DNA of 64,000 bases from Acidiphilium sp. (GTDB lineage: Bacteria > Pseudomonadota > Alphaproteobacteria > Acetobacterales > Acetobacteraceae), in NCBI GenBank assembly GCA_028688905.1, contig JAQTXH010000001.1, forward strand, positions 792,156 to 856,155. The letters run 5' to 3'. Both the position numbers and the translations under genes were made by a program. The notes under the pieces were generated by a model, which was not told the DNA's origin, did not search any database, and saw nothing but the letters and a program-made list of their open reading frames with translations. This document shows, piece by piece, positions 9,660 to 18,225 of the stretch (the stretch's first letter is position 1; each line of letters starts with the position of its first letter).

Positions 9660-10217
9660 TCAGCCGCCCCCCGGTACCCACACCGTATCCGCCTTGCCGT
9701 TGTCGTTGAGCCGGCGGGCCAGGATGAACATGACGTCCGACACGCGGTTCATGTAAGGGATCAAAACCGGCGAAATCGTTTCCACTGCACTGAGGGCGAC
9801 GAGGTCGCGCTCGGCGCGGCGAGCGGTGGCACGGGCCAGGTGCGCGCGGGCGGCGGCTTCGGTACCGCCGGGAAGGATGAATCTGCGCAGCGGGGCGATG
9901 GTTGCATTGAGGCTGACGGCGGCTTCGTCCAATTTGATCAGGTAGTCTTCGGTTAGCGCAGAGCCACGCCGTTCGGTGCCGGGGGTGGCAAGATCGGCCC
10001 CGAGATCGAACAGGTCGTTCTGAATACGAGCCAGAAGACGATCGATCTCGGGCAGGTCAGCACAGACCACGCGGAGCAAACCAATGGCGGTGTTGGTTTC
10101 GTCCAGCCCGCCGAGACACTGGATGCGCGGCTGATCCTTGCGCAGGCGGGAGCCATCGGCGAGTGAAGTTTCGCCGCCGTCGCCGCCGCGGGTGACGATG
10201 CGATCGAGTTTGACCAT
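9660..10217 (-). CDS. cob(I)alamin adenosyltransferase, PduO/MMAB type
   Basis: It adenosylates cob(I)alamin with ATP to form adenosylcobalamin. The 185-residue protein has the N-terminal ATP loop TRGGDGGETSLADGSRLRKD and the C-terminal helix pair with LPGGTEAAARAHLARATARRAERDL, both diagnostic for the PduO-type fold. The CDF transporter gene ends 10 bp upstream in the same direction, so the two are probably co-transcribed. Confidence 0.93.
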   Translation of the reverse strand: MVKLDRIVTRGGDGGETSLADGSRLRKDQPRIQCLGGLDETNTAIGLLRVVCADLPEIDRLLARIQNDLFDLGADLATPGTERRGSALTEDYLIKLDEAAVSLNATIAPLRRFILPGGTEAAARAHLARATARRAERDLVALSAVETISPVLIPYMNRVSDVMFILARRLNDNGKADTVWVPGGG

Positions 10218-10227
10218 TGAGGACCCC

Positions 10228-11130
10228 CTATACGACCAGAATGCCTTCGTGTTTCGCCTTGTGGTCTGGCTCGACGTGGATGGTGATGATCACGCCGGGC
10301 ATTTCGTCTTTCAGGGCGGCCTCGATCCGATCGCAGATGATGTGGGAGTCCGCAACCGACATCGTGCCAGGAACAACGAGGTGGAATTCGAGGAAACTGG
10401 AACGGCCCGCCTGGCGCATCCGCATATCGTGAGCCTCGATCGCGCCGATCGCGTGGGTGCCGACCAAGTTGCGGATGCGGGCGACGATTTCGGGCGGTGG
10501 CGCGCGGTCGAGCAACAGGCTGAGCGAGCGTGCGACGGTGCGGCCGCCGATCACCGCAATCTGGACCGCGACCGCGATGGCGATCAAAGGATCGAGGATC
10601 GGCAGATGGGCGAGCACCGCAAGCGTGAGGCCGGCGACGATACCCACGGTTGTCAAAGCATCGGCCACCAGATGCGCCTGATCGGCGGCGAGTGCCGGAT
10701 AACGCCGGGCAGCACCCGATCGGGTGAGAACCATGGCCCAGAGGGCATTGGCGACCCCACCGCTCGCATTCAGGGCAAGACCCACGACAGGGCTTTGCGG
10801 CAGATGGGGGGAACCGATCGTGTGGGCGGCGCGTTCAAGGATGAGAACAGCGGCGAAAACGATCAATCCCCCCTCGGCGACCGCGCTGAGCAACTCGGCT
10901 TTGGCATGACCATAGGGATGTTCGAAGTCGGCTGGTTTTGCGGCTGCCCGCAAAGCAAAAATCACCATGAGCGCGGCGAACACGTTGACCAGCGACTCCA
11001 GGGCGTCGGAGTACAGTGCCGCCGAACCGCTGATCTGCCAGGCGGCGGCTTTGACGCCAAGGACGAGAATGGCGACACCGAGGCTTCCAAAAGCAAATCG
11101 TAGCGGTTTGTTCATGTCCGGTCGGGTCAT
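10228..11130 (-). CDS. cation diffusion facilitator family transporter
   Basis: A 300-residue inner-membrane divalent cation antiporter with about six membrane segments and a cytoplasmic C-terminal domain ending VEPDHKAKHE. The second metal-site helix has HLVAD (HxxxD), while the first has SDALESLVN, giving DxxxS where FieF has DxxxD. This variation occurs in a recognisable CDF subgroup, and the transported metal cannot be assigned. It precedes the cobalamin adenosyltransferase gene by 10 bp. Confidence 0.9.
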   Translation of the reverse strand: MTRPDMNKPLRFAFGSLGVAILVLGVKAAAWQISGSAALYSDALESLVNVFAALMVIFALRAAAKPADFEHPYGHAKAELLSAVAEGGLIVFAAVLILERAAHTIGSPHLPQSPVVGLALNASGGVANALWAMVLTRSGAARRYPALAADQAHLVADALTTVGIVAGLTLAVLAHLPILDPLIAIAVAVQIAVIGGRTVARSLSLLLDRAPPPEIVARIRNLVGTHAIGAIEAHDMRMRQAGRSSFLEFHLVVPGTMSVADSHIICDRIEAALKDEMPGVIITIHVEPDHKAKHEGILVV

Positions 11131-11193
11131 CCTGTGGTGCGTGGGTTTGCATATACTGGGGCGGTTGGGAATACACGCCGAATTGTCGAAACT

Positions 11194-12594
11194 TCAGCCT
11201 TCGCGCGCGGCGCGTTGCGGACGCTCCGGCACGGCGCGGGCGGCCTCCCCCGCAAGAGGCAGCCAGACCCGGCAGGTGGTGCCCTCACCCTCGATACTTT
11301 CGATGATCAACCGGCCACGGTGGCGCGACACCACGTGCTTGACGATGGCGAGGCCGAGGCCGGTGCCGCCGACCGCGCGCGAGCGGCCCTTGTCGGCACG
11401 GTAAAAACGTTCGGTCAGGCGGGGAAGATGCTCGCGGGCGATACCGGGGCCGTCATCCGTTACGCTGATCAACAGGCCCGGCAAGGGAAAACTGGCTGAA
11501 GGCGTCACGTTCACATCCAGATTGATCGTCCCGCCCCCCTTGCTGTGCTTGAGCGCGCTGTATTTGATCGCATTGTCGATCAGATTGCCAAACACCTGTG
11601 TCAATTGCCCGGCATCGCCGCGTACCGGCGGCAGGTTGTTCGGAATGTCGAGGGCCAGAGTGGTGCGACCCTCGCGCAGAATCGGGTCCATGAAGCCGGC
11701 GATCTGGCGGAGCAACGCGCCAAGATCCACCCGTTCGGCTGGGGGCTGATGCTCGGTCATTTCGATGTGCGACAGGCTGAGTAGATCGGCGATGATGCGT
11801 TGCATCCGGCCGGCCTGTTCTGCCATGATTTTCAAAAAGCGTGGTAGCGCCTCGGCATCGCCCAGGGCCGGGCCTTGCAGGGTTTCGATAAAGCCGATCA
11901 GGCTGGTAAGCGGAGTGCGCAATTCGTGGCTGGCGTTGGCGACGAAATCGGCCCGCATCCGGTCGAGGCTGCGCTCGTGGGTGCGATCGGTCAGCAGAAG
12001 ATAGAGTGGTGCCGCCTGGGTGATAGTGCCGGTGCGGATGACGGTGGCGTCGAGGTCGCGTGCAACCGGAGCGGCGAGGGCGAAGGTGGTGCGGATAGGC
12101 TCGTCGCTGGTTTCCGCCTCCGCCAGGGCGGCGCGGAGTGACGGGTGACGGAGCAGCGCGGATTCTTCCGTGCCGTAAGCACCAACGGCGGCAGGGTTTC
12201 GCCACATGACGCGCCGGGCACCTCGCGTACCGTCGAACTGAAACAAGGCGTCGGGCAGGCGTTCGAGCAGGGCTTGGCTGGCACTAGCGTCGGTGGCGAT
12301 ATTTTGGCGCGAACGGCGCTCGGCGGCGAGGGTTTGTAGCGTTGCCTGCGCCAGTCGGGTGAGGCCTGGGGTAAACAGGTTGATGTCGCCGGGATTTTCG
12401 CTGGCGATGCTGGTGCTGAAGCGGCGCAGATCACGCGCCAGCACGACACCGACCGCGATCGACCAGATCATGCAGCCAATCAGGCCGGCGATACCCTCCC
12501 ATAAGCGAACGGTTCCGCTGGCGATCAGGATGAGGAGCGCCAGCGATGGCGGAAATCCTAGCCATACGGTGATGGTCGCGATTGGACGGTTCAT
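11194..12594 (-). CDS. PhoR-like sensor histidine kinase
   Basis: A 466-residue membrane histidine kinase. Two hydrophobic segments span roughly residues 10-55, a PAS-like sensor region follows at about 105-200, then HisKA with the phospho-acceptor His223 in ASHELRTPL, then HATPase_c with DNAIKYS, DDGPGI and GGTGLGLAI. The architecture is that of PhoR. No response regulator gene is adjacent in this window. The start at 12594 (MNRPIATIT) is chosen because upstream in-frame sequence is shadow; the LpoA-like gene ends 14 bp before it. Confidence 0.87.
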   Translation of the reverse strand: MNRPIATITVWLGFPPSLALLILIASGTVRLWEGIAGLIGCMIWSIAVGVVLARDLRRFSTSIASENPGDINLFTPGLTRLAQATLQTLAAERRSRQNIATDASASQALLERLPDALFQFDGTRGARRVMWRNPAAVGAYGTEESALLRHPSLRAALAEAETSDEPIRTTFALAAPVARDLDATVIRTGTITQAAPLYLLLTDRTHERSLDRMRADFVANASHELRTPLTSLIGFIETLQGPALGDAEALPRFLKIMAEQAGRMQRIIADLLSLSHIEMTEHQPPAERVDLGALLRQIAGFMDPILREGRTTLALDIPNNLPPVRGDAGQLTQVFGNLIDNAIKYSALKHSKGGGTINLDVNVTPSASFPLPGLLISVTDDGPGIAREHLPRLTERFYRADKGRSRAVGGTGLGLAIVKHVVSRHRGRLIIESIEGEGTTCRVWLPLAGEAARAVPERPQRAAREG

Positions 12595-12608
12595 CGGGCT
12601 GCCCGGCG

Positions 12609-13916
12609 TCAGCTTGTGGGGGGGGTGACTTGCTGGGGTGACGGCGGCAAGTCGGTGGGGGCGGGTGAGACGATTTGGGGGCCGCCCGGTTCGACCTTGA
12701 ACACCGCGAGGCCGCGCTGGACATGGCCATCCGGATCGAGCCGGAACACGCCATCGGTACCTGAAAATCCGGTGGGATTGGTCAGGATCTGGTCGGTATA
12801 ACCGCCCTCGCGCGCTGCGAGGACGGCGATGGCACCAGCGTCGAACCCGATTTTGTCGATGCCGGGTGGGGGGGCACCGGCGTAGGTCGATTGGAACTTT
12901 TGTTCGAACGCGAGTCCCGCTGCGGGGTCGGGCGCAGCATAAACCGCACCGCGCAGACTGTCGTGGCTGGCCATCGCCGCGGCATCGTGGGCCCATAACG
13001 CCGGGCCGAGCAACTGGATTTGCGGCGGGGCGGCTTCGTAATAGGGTAGCAGCGTGCCGATCTCGGCGAGTTGTTCGCCGGTTGCGCCCACCAGCAAGGC
13101 ATCGAACGGCGGCGGCGGGATGGGTTCACGCGCCAGTTTGGCGGCCTTGATTCGGCCGGCTTGATCGTCCTGGTCGCGAGCAGCACGAATCTGGGCCTCA
13201 ATGCCGGCACCACGGCTGTCGAAATCGGAAATGCTTCGGACAGTGTGGGTCAGGCTGGAAAACGACTGGCCGAAATAGCCGATCTGCGGCGAAGGCTCGC
13301 CCAACGCTTGCGCCTGGGCTTGCAGAGCATTGCCCATCAACTGGCCATAGGCGTTTTCCGGCAGGATGGCGGCGGTGCGGGTGCGACCGTGATCGGCTGC
13401 GTAGGAAACAACGCGGCGAACCTGTTGGCCGGGCGAAATGCCGAGCGGCCAGATGCCGGGAGCCGCCACGGTTTCATCGTTGGTGAAGGCCAGCACGTTG
13501 ACGTTGGCGGCGTGAGCAATGGGTGCCACGGCCTGAGTATCGGTCTTTGTCAGGGGGCCAAGGATTAAGCCATCACCGGCGGCGATGGCGGCCTGAGCCG
13601 CCGCAGCGGCACCTTGGGGGGTGCTTCCGGTGTCGCGAACATCGAGTGCTGGAGCGCCGGGAGCGGTGAAGGCAAGCTTTACCGATTGCTCGATCGATTT
13701 GCCGATCGCGGCATAGGGGCCGGAAAGCGGCACCAGGAGAGCGACCGCACCCGAGGTGCGACCGCCAGCCTGCACCGAGGGCGGCGAGGCTGCGCCGGTG
13801 ACGGCACCGACGCCTGGCAAGCCGGGCGCTGGCTCGGAACAGGAGGTCAGGAGCAGCGATGTGGCGGCCACAGTTGCCAGGGTGAGCCTCAGAGGCGTTA
13901 ATGAGCGTTGTGACAT
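12609..13916 (-). CDS. LpoA-like penicillin-binding protein activator lipoprotein
   Basis: A 435-residue exported lipoprotein with a type-1 periplasmic binding fold. The signal peptide ends in a lipobox around SLLLTSC, and GAVALLVPLSGPYAAIGKSIEQSVKLA is the typical start of the binding domain. In E. coli LpoA activates PBP1A and its gene is divergent from rsmI, as here. An AGGAG ribosome site is correctly spaced before 13916. Its first 16 bases overlap the first 16 of rsmI on the other strand. A general amino-acid-binding role is the alternative. Confidence 0.8.
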   Translation of the reverse strand: MSQRSLTPLRLTLATVAATSLLLTSCSEPAPGLPGVGAVTGAASPPSVQAGGRTSGAVALLVPLSGPYAAIGKSIEQSVKLAFTAPGAPALDVRDTGSTPQGAAAAAQAAIAAGDGLILGPLTKTDTQAVAPIAHAANVNVLAFTNDETVAAPGIWPLGISPGQQVRRVVSYAADHGRTRTAAILPENAYGQLMGNALQAQAQALGEPSPQIGYFGQSFSSLTHTVRSISDFDSRGAGIEAQIRAARDQDDQAGRIKAAKLAREPIPPPPFDALLVGATGEQLAEIGTLLPYYEAAPPQIQLLGPALWAHDAAAMASHDSLRGAVYAAPDPAAGLAFEQKFQSTYAGAPPPGIDKIGFDAGAIAVLAAREGGYTDQILTNPTGFSGTDGVFRLDPDGHVQRGLAVFKVEPGGPQIVSPAPTDLPPSPQQVTPPTS

Positions 13917-14800
13917 CTGAAACTCCTGTTCAATCCACCGGACCCGCTGCGGACCTCCGGCCTGCTCTTGTGCTGGTTTCCACCCCGATCGGCAACCTGG
14001 GTGACCTGGCACCGCGAGCCGTGGCAGCCCTGCGCGATGCCGATATCATATTGTGTGAGGATACGCGCGTTACAGCACCATTACTGTCGCTGAATGGCAT
14101 CGGCACCCGATTGCAGCCGCTGCACGACCATAACGAGGCAGGGCGGACAGCGCCCCTGATCGACGCGATGCGCGGGGGGCGGCGATTCGCCCTGGTCAGC
14201 GATGCGGGTGCGCCGCTGATTGCAGATCCCGGTTTTCGGCTGGTGCGGGCGGCAATTGCTGCGGGGCTGACGGTCAGTGCGGTGCCGGGGCCGAATGCGG
14301 CCGTGATGGCGTTGGCACTATCGGGCCTGCCGCCACATCCGTTTCTGTTCATGGGATTCCTGCCGCCTCGATCCGCGGCGCGACGTGCGGTGCTGGAGCG
14401 ATTAGCTGCTGCCGAGCGCGCGGGGTTGAACGCGACCTTGGTATTCTATGAGGCCCCACATCGGCTAGTGGCGTCGCTTGATGACTGCGTCGCGGTGCTG
14501 GGTGATCGTCCGGCATCGGTGGGGCGGGAACTGACCAAGCGGTTTGAGGAGATCCGGCGCGATCGATTGGCCGGGCTTGCCGCCCATTTCCGGGTGGTGG
14601 CACCGCGCGGTGAAATCACCTTGGTCATCGGGCCGGCACCCGAACACGTCGCAACGGACGATGAACTCGATGATGCTTTGCGCGCCGCGCTGGTGGACAT
14701 GAGCATCAAGGACGCGGCGGCCACCGTCGCGCGCGACCTCGATCTGCCGCGCAAACAGGTGTATGCGCGCGCACTTACGTTGCGGGAGGATGAAGCGTGA
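13901..14800 (+). CDS. rsmI: 16S rRNA (cytidine(1402)-2'-O)-methyltransferase
   Basis: It 2'-O-methylates C1402 in the decoding centre of 16S rRNA using SAM. Motifs in order are STPIGNLGDLAPRA, CEDTRVT, SDAGAPLIADPGF and VPGPNAAVMALALSGLP, all within the first 150 of 299 residues. ATG 13901 has an AGAGG site 5 nt upstream. That ribosome site lies within the coding sequence of the divergent LpoA-like gene, so the two heads overlap. The 3' end overlaps the convergent membrane-protein gene by 26 bp. Confidence 0.94.
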   Translation: MSVVTSETPVQSTGPAADLRPALVLVSTPIGNLGDLAPRAVAALRDADIILCEDTRVTAPLLSLNGIGTRLQPLHDHNEAGRTAPLIDAMRGGRRFALVSDAGAPLIADPGFRLVRAAIAAGLTVSAVPGPNAAVMALALSGLPPHPFLFMGFLPPRSAARRAVLERLAAAERAGLNATLVFYEAPHRLVASLDDCVAVLGDRPASVGRELTKRFEEIRRDRLAGLAAHFRVVAPRGEITLVIGPAPEHVATDDELDDALRAALVDMSIKDAAATVARDLDLPRKQVYARALTLREDEA

Positions 14801-15383
14801 GTTCCATCAGGTCCGGATGGAAAATGTAGGGTATCAGGTATACCGCTGCGATGGTGACGTTCATCGCGATCAATGCAGCCAGCGCCCACCACGCGTTCAG
14901 GCGTAGCCCGGTGCGTAGAACGAACCATTGAAACCACAACAAATAAAGAGCAATGAAACCGGCCGCGAGAACGATCGCTAAGGTCTGGGGCAGACCCAAT
15001 GCCGTCAAACCGTTGGCGACCAGCGCACCGATCAGCATAAGTGGAAAAATCAACCAGATCGACCAGTTCAGCGCGGTACTCGTCATGAGCCAAGTGGCGC
15101 TGCTTTTGGCACGCTGAGCGACAAACTCGGTGGCCACGGGTTGGATCAGAGCGCCAGAGATACGCGACAGCAGCATGACGATGGCGAGATTCCAATGACC
15201 GTCGAGACCGAACAGAGCGGCACCCACCAGGGGAAAGGCCAGCAATGGTGCCAGCGACGCGTAAAAAGCCCGCGTGGTGTTGCCAAACTCGCGGATACCA
15301 CCAGCATCGCCGTGCGCAAGGCGAAACAGACCCCGCACGACGTTGCCTTCGGGCATGCCGACGCGCTTGCGGTTGCCGTTCAT
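14775..15383 (-). CDS. multi-pass membrane protein of unknown function
   Basis: A 202-residue protein with about four or five hydrophobic helices after a hydrophilic N-terminus ([14 protein letters not shown]). I do not recognise a characterised family. It is coupled to dapE by a 4-bp start/stop overlap, so it is the third gene of the dapD-dapE operon, and it is convergent with rsmI with a 26-bp overlap. Coupling to lysine/peptidoglycan precursor genes does not by itself indicate a function. Confidence 0.7.
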   Translation of the reverse strand: MNGNRKRVGMPEGNVVRGLFRLAHGDAGGIREFGNTTRAFYASLAPLLAFPLVGAALFGLDGHWNLAIVMLLSRISGALIQPVATEFVAQRAKSSATWLMTSTALNWSIWLIFPLMLIGALVANGLTALGLPQTLAIVLAAGFIALYLLWFQWFVLRTGLRLNAWWALAALIAMNVTIAAVYLIPYIFHPDLMELTLHPPAT

Positions 15384-16501
15384 GCAAAGACCGAGTCGAG
15401 AATGGCACCGTAGGCGGTCGCAAGGTTGCGCAGCTCGGCGACCGGAACCGCTTCGTCGGTTCGGTGCATGGTGCGGCCGACCAGACCAAATTCCGCGACC
15501 GGGCAGTGGGAGGTGATGAACCGGGCATCGGAGGTGCCACCCCCGGTATCGAGTTTCGGGACGAGGCCGGTAGTGCGTTCGATGGCCGTCGCAAGGGCCT
15601 GAGTGAAGGCACCCGGATGCGTGAGGAAAGCCTCGCCGCCGATGGTGATGTCGCAAAGGGCATCGGGGGCAAATCGGTGCAGCACTTCGGTGATCCATGT
15701 GCCGAGGCCGGCACCGGTATGGTTGCTGTTGAAGCGAATGTTGAGGGCAGCGGCGGCCTGGGGCGGAATGACGTTGCCGGTACGATTGCCGACATCGACG
15801 CTGGTGATTTGAAGGCTGGAAGGTTCGAACCAGTCGTTGCCGTGATCAAGCGTGGTTGTCCGCAGGGTTTCGAGCGCGGGGATCAGGCGATGCAGCGGGT
15901 TGTCGGCCAGATGCGGATAGGCGACGTGACCCTGGGTGCCAAGCACCACGATGCGCGCGGAGACCGAACCCCGGCGACCGATTTTAATCGTGTCGCCGAG
16001 TGCCGCGCGGCATGTGGGTTCGCCGACGAGGCACATGTCCGGCATGGCGGCGGTACGCACCAGATGATCGAGAATGCGCCGCGTCCCATCGAGCGCGTCG
16101 CCCTCCTCGTCGCCAGTGATCAGGAGCGATATTGTACCGAAGGCGGCATGGGATTTCAGGCGGCTGGCGAGGGCGGCGATGAAGGCGGCGATGGCCCCCT
16201 TCATGTCGACCGCACCGCGTCCGAATAACACGCCGTCCTCGACGGTGGCAGTGAATGGGTCATGCCGCCATCCATCGCCGGGCGGAACGACGTCGGTATG
16301 GCCGGCGAAGGCGAAATGGGGAGTACCCGAACCTGATCGCGCGATCAGGTTGTTCACCGGACCATGTTGCTGCCGTTCGACGGTGAAGCCAAGGCGGATC
16401 AGCGCATCGGCAATCACGGCCTGGGCACCGGCGTCCTGCGGCGTGATCGAGGGACAGTTGATCAGGGCACGGGCGAGCGGTAGTGGGTCGGTCAGGGTCA
16501 C
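15380..16501 (-). CDS. dapE: succinyl-diaminopimelate desuccinylase
   Basis: It hydrolyses N-succinyl-LL-diaminopimelate to LL-diaminopimelate in lysine and peptidoglycan precursor synthesis. The 373-residue M20 metallopeptidase has [13 protein letters not shown] (metal His and Asp) near residue 65, GRGAVDMKG with the bridging Asp near 100, [12 protein letters not shown] with the catalytic and metal Glu pair, and a C-terminal metal His region ([14 protein letters not shown]). It overlaps dapD by 4 bp. Confidence 0.95.
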   Translation of the reverse strand: MTLTDPLPLARALINCPSITPQDAGAQAVIADALIRLGFTVERQQHGPVNNLIARSGSGTPHFAFAGHTDVVPPGDGWRHDPFTATVEDGVLFGRGAVDMKGAIAAFIAALASRLKSHAAFGTISLLITGDEEGDALDGTRRILDHLVRTAAMPDMCLVGEPTCRAALGDTIKIGRRGSVSARIVVLGTQGHVAYPHLADNPLHRLIPALETLRTTTLDHGNDWFEPSSLQITSVDVGNRTGNVIPPQAAAALNIRFNSNHTGAGLGTWITEVLHRFAPDALCDITIGGEAFLTHPGAFTQALATAIERTTGLVPKLDTGGGTSDARFITSHCPVAEFGLVGRTMHRTDEAVPVAELRNLATAYGAILDSVFA

Positions 16502-17352
16502 GCCCGCAACAACTCGTTGACCGCGGTTTTGGCGCGGGTTTGGGCATCGACCCGCTTGACGATCACGGCACAGGCGAGCGAGGGTCCAGCGGAACCGTCG
16601 GGCAGAGGTTTGCCGGGCAGGCTGCCAGGAACCACGACCGAGTAGGCAGGTACCCGGCCATATATCACCTCGCCAGTGGCGCGATCGACGATGCGAGTCG
16701 ATGCTCCGAGGAAAACACCCATCGAAAGCACCGCACCCTGTTCCACGATGACGCCCTCAGCGACTTCCGAGCGCGCGCCGATGAAGCAATCATCCTCAAT
16801 GATGACGGGGTTAGCCTGAAGCGGTTCGAGGACGCCACCAATGCCGACACCGCCGCTGATGTGGCAGTTGCGGCCGACCTGGGCGCATGAGCCGACGGTT
16901 GACCAAGTGTCGATCATGGTATTCTCGCCGATGCGGGCACCGACGTTGATAAAACACGGCATCAGGACCGCGCCGCTCGCAACATGGGCGGCGTGGCGCA
17001 CCACGGCACCCGGCACGACGCGAATACCGGAGGCGGCAAACCGACCGTCGTCCCAATCGGCGAATTTCATGGAGACTTTATCATAAACAGGGGTGCCGCC
17101 GGCCCCGGGCATAAGGATGTTGGGCATCAGGCGGAACGACAGGAGTATCGCCTGCTTGAGCCATTGGTGGACGATCCACCCTCCATTTTTGGGTTCGGCA
17201 ACCCGCAGAAGGCCCCGATCGAGCAGGTCGAGCGTTTGAGCGACGGCCTCGTGCCCGGCAACACTCTCGCTGGCAACGAGCGTGTCCCGCCGCTGCCAGA
17301 GCGCTGAAATTGCCATTTCCAGAGAGGCTTGATCCATCAGTATATGTTCCAT
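16498..17352 (-). CDS. dapD: 2,3,4,5-tetrahydropyridine-2,6-dicarboxylate N-succinyltransferase
   Basis: It succinylates tetrahydrodipicolinate from succinyl-CoA, providing the substrate chain for DapE. The 284-residue protein has an alpha-helical N-terminal domain and a left-handed beta-helix of hexapeptide repeats from about residue 105 to 230, with the conserved [18 protein letters not shown] stretch. Starts at 17352 or 17337 (MDQASLEM) are both possible. The gene begins the dapD-dapE operon and its promoter must lie in the AT-rich spacer upstream. Confidence 0.95.
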   Translation of the reverse strand: MEHILMDQASLEMAISALWQRRDTLVASESVAGHEAVAQTLDLLDRGLLRVAEPKNGGWIVHQWLKQAILLSFRLMPNILMPGAGGTPVYDKVSMKFADWDDGRFAASGIRVVPGAVVRHAAHVASGAVLMPCFINVGARIGENTMIDTWSTVGSCAQVGRNCHISGGVGIGGVLEPLQANPVIIEDDCFIGARSEVAEGVIVEQGAVLSMGVFLGASTRIVDRATGEVIYGRVPAYSVVVPGSLPGKPLPDGSAGPSLACAVIVKRVDAQTRAKTAVNELLRA

Positions 17353-17800
17353 GCGCGATGTCGCGGGACCATGCGGATGAGCGGTTGGGCTGTCAACGTG
17401 CGATGTCCGATCGAAGCCGGCTAGCTGATCTGAGATTTTAGGGGTGGCGGATGCCGCTCTTTAATATGCCCGTTTGCCTGGGATTTTCCGCGACCGCGTT
17501 GGTGAGCATCTGGAAAGGCCGCCCCTCGAATTTAATCAAAACCAAATTATACGTAATTTCCGAGTCTATCGTACTCGTCATCATAGCTGATACGCTGACA
17601 AGTGATAAGCCTGAGGTTGAGGATCAAAAAAGCGTGAGGTTGAGGATCAAATACAAAAATTACTGCTTTCGCAGAAATGTCGTGACGACGCTTGATGAGG
17701 GTTGAGGTAAGTGCCTTAGGAAAAGGCTTTGAGAGATCAAATGCTTTCATGGGTGGTTCGAAATAAATCGGAATGACTGGCTTGCATGAAAGGATACAAA
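17353..17800. other. AT-rich intergenic region with direct repeats
   Basis: This 448-bp stretch is noticeably AT-richer than the flanking genes. It presumably holds the dapD promoter on one strand and that of the small downstream gene on the other. Two overlapping open frames on opposite strands (about 17451-17705 and 17547-17861) have no family resemblance and look fortuitous. A 17-bp direct repeat at 17612 and 17635 is the main visible structure. Confidence 0.6.
17612..17651 (+). repeat. 17-bp tandem direct repeat
   Basis: TGAGGTTGAGGATCAAA occurs at 17612-17628 and again, identically, at 17635-17651, a 23-bp period. A weaker echo, GAGGGTTGAGGTAA, follows near 17697-17710. The period of about two helical turns would suit a pair of protein-binding sites upstream of the gene at 17801, but no regulator is known. 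Confidence 0.65.
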
Positions 17801-18079
17801 ATGTTGGATAACCGTAGCAGTGATGAAATTGCAGAAACTGTATCTGATAAATTTCAGTCAAATCGACGATATACTAAACGGTTATCAGATAAGATTTTGA
17901 TTTCTTTTCATCATGCCTGTGATAAAGACGATTTAGAGATTGCCGAACATCTTTTGGTCATTTTTGAACGAATAACCAAAAGGATTCCAGTTTGCGGAGA
18001 TTTTGATCAGCGCAAGAATATCGAAAGCCTTGTAGCCGCTCATGAACGTCTTTGGAATCTTCGGCATCCCCCGCTCTAA
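17801..18079 (+). CDS. small conserved-looking helical protein
   Basis: It encodes 92 residues, low in GC relative to neighbours. The core LSDKILISFHHACDKDDLEIAEHLL and the end NIESLVAAHERLWNLRHP look helical and resemble a short alphaproteobacterial family that I recall only as hypothetical. ATG 17801 is preferred because a GAAAGGA site lies 6 nt upstream; an in-frame ATG at 17786 would add 5 residues. The next gene downstream, in the same direction, encodes a degenerate GGDEF-like protein. Function unknown. Confidence 0.68.
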   Translation: MLDNRSSDEIAETVSDKFQSNRRYTKRLSDKILISFHHACDKDDLEIAEHLLVIFERITKRIPVCGDFDQRKNIESLVAAHERLWNLRHPPL

Positions 18080-18225
18080 TTCAATTAATTCGACGCTCTA
18101 ATTGTAGCCCCCCGATTTTCAAAGCCCGCGGTGATCAAATCGACAAAATGGCAGCGCATGGGCCACTGCAATATTGACATGGAGCCGTTAACTAATTGTT
18201 CATTCTCACGTGCGACAACTTCAGG

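Noticed and set aside
17451-17861. Two overlapping frames on opposite strands in the AT-rich spacer
   Set aside because: No ribosome site, no family resemblance, and they span the direct repeats; chance open frames are more likely.
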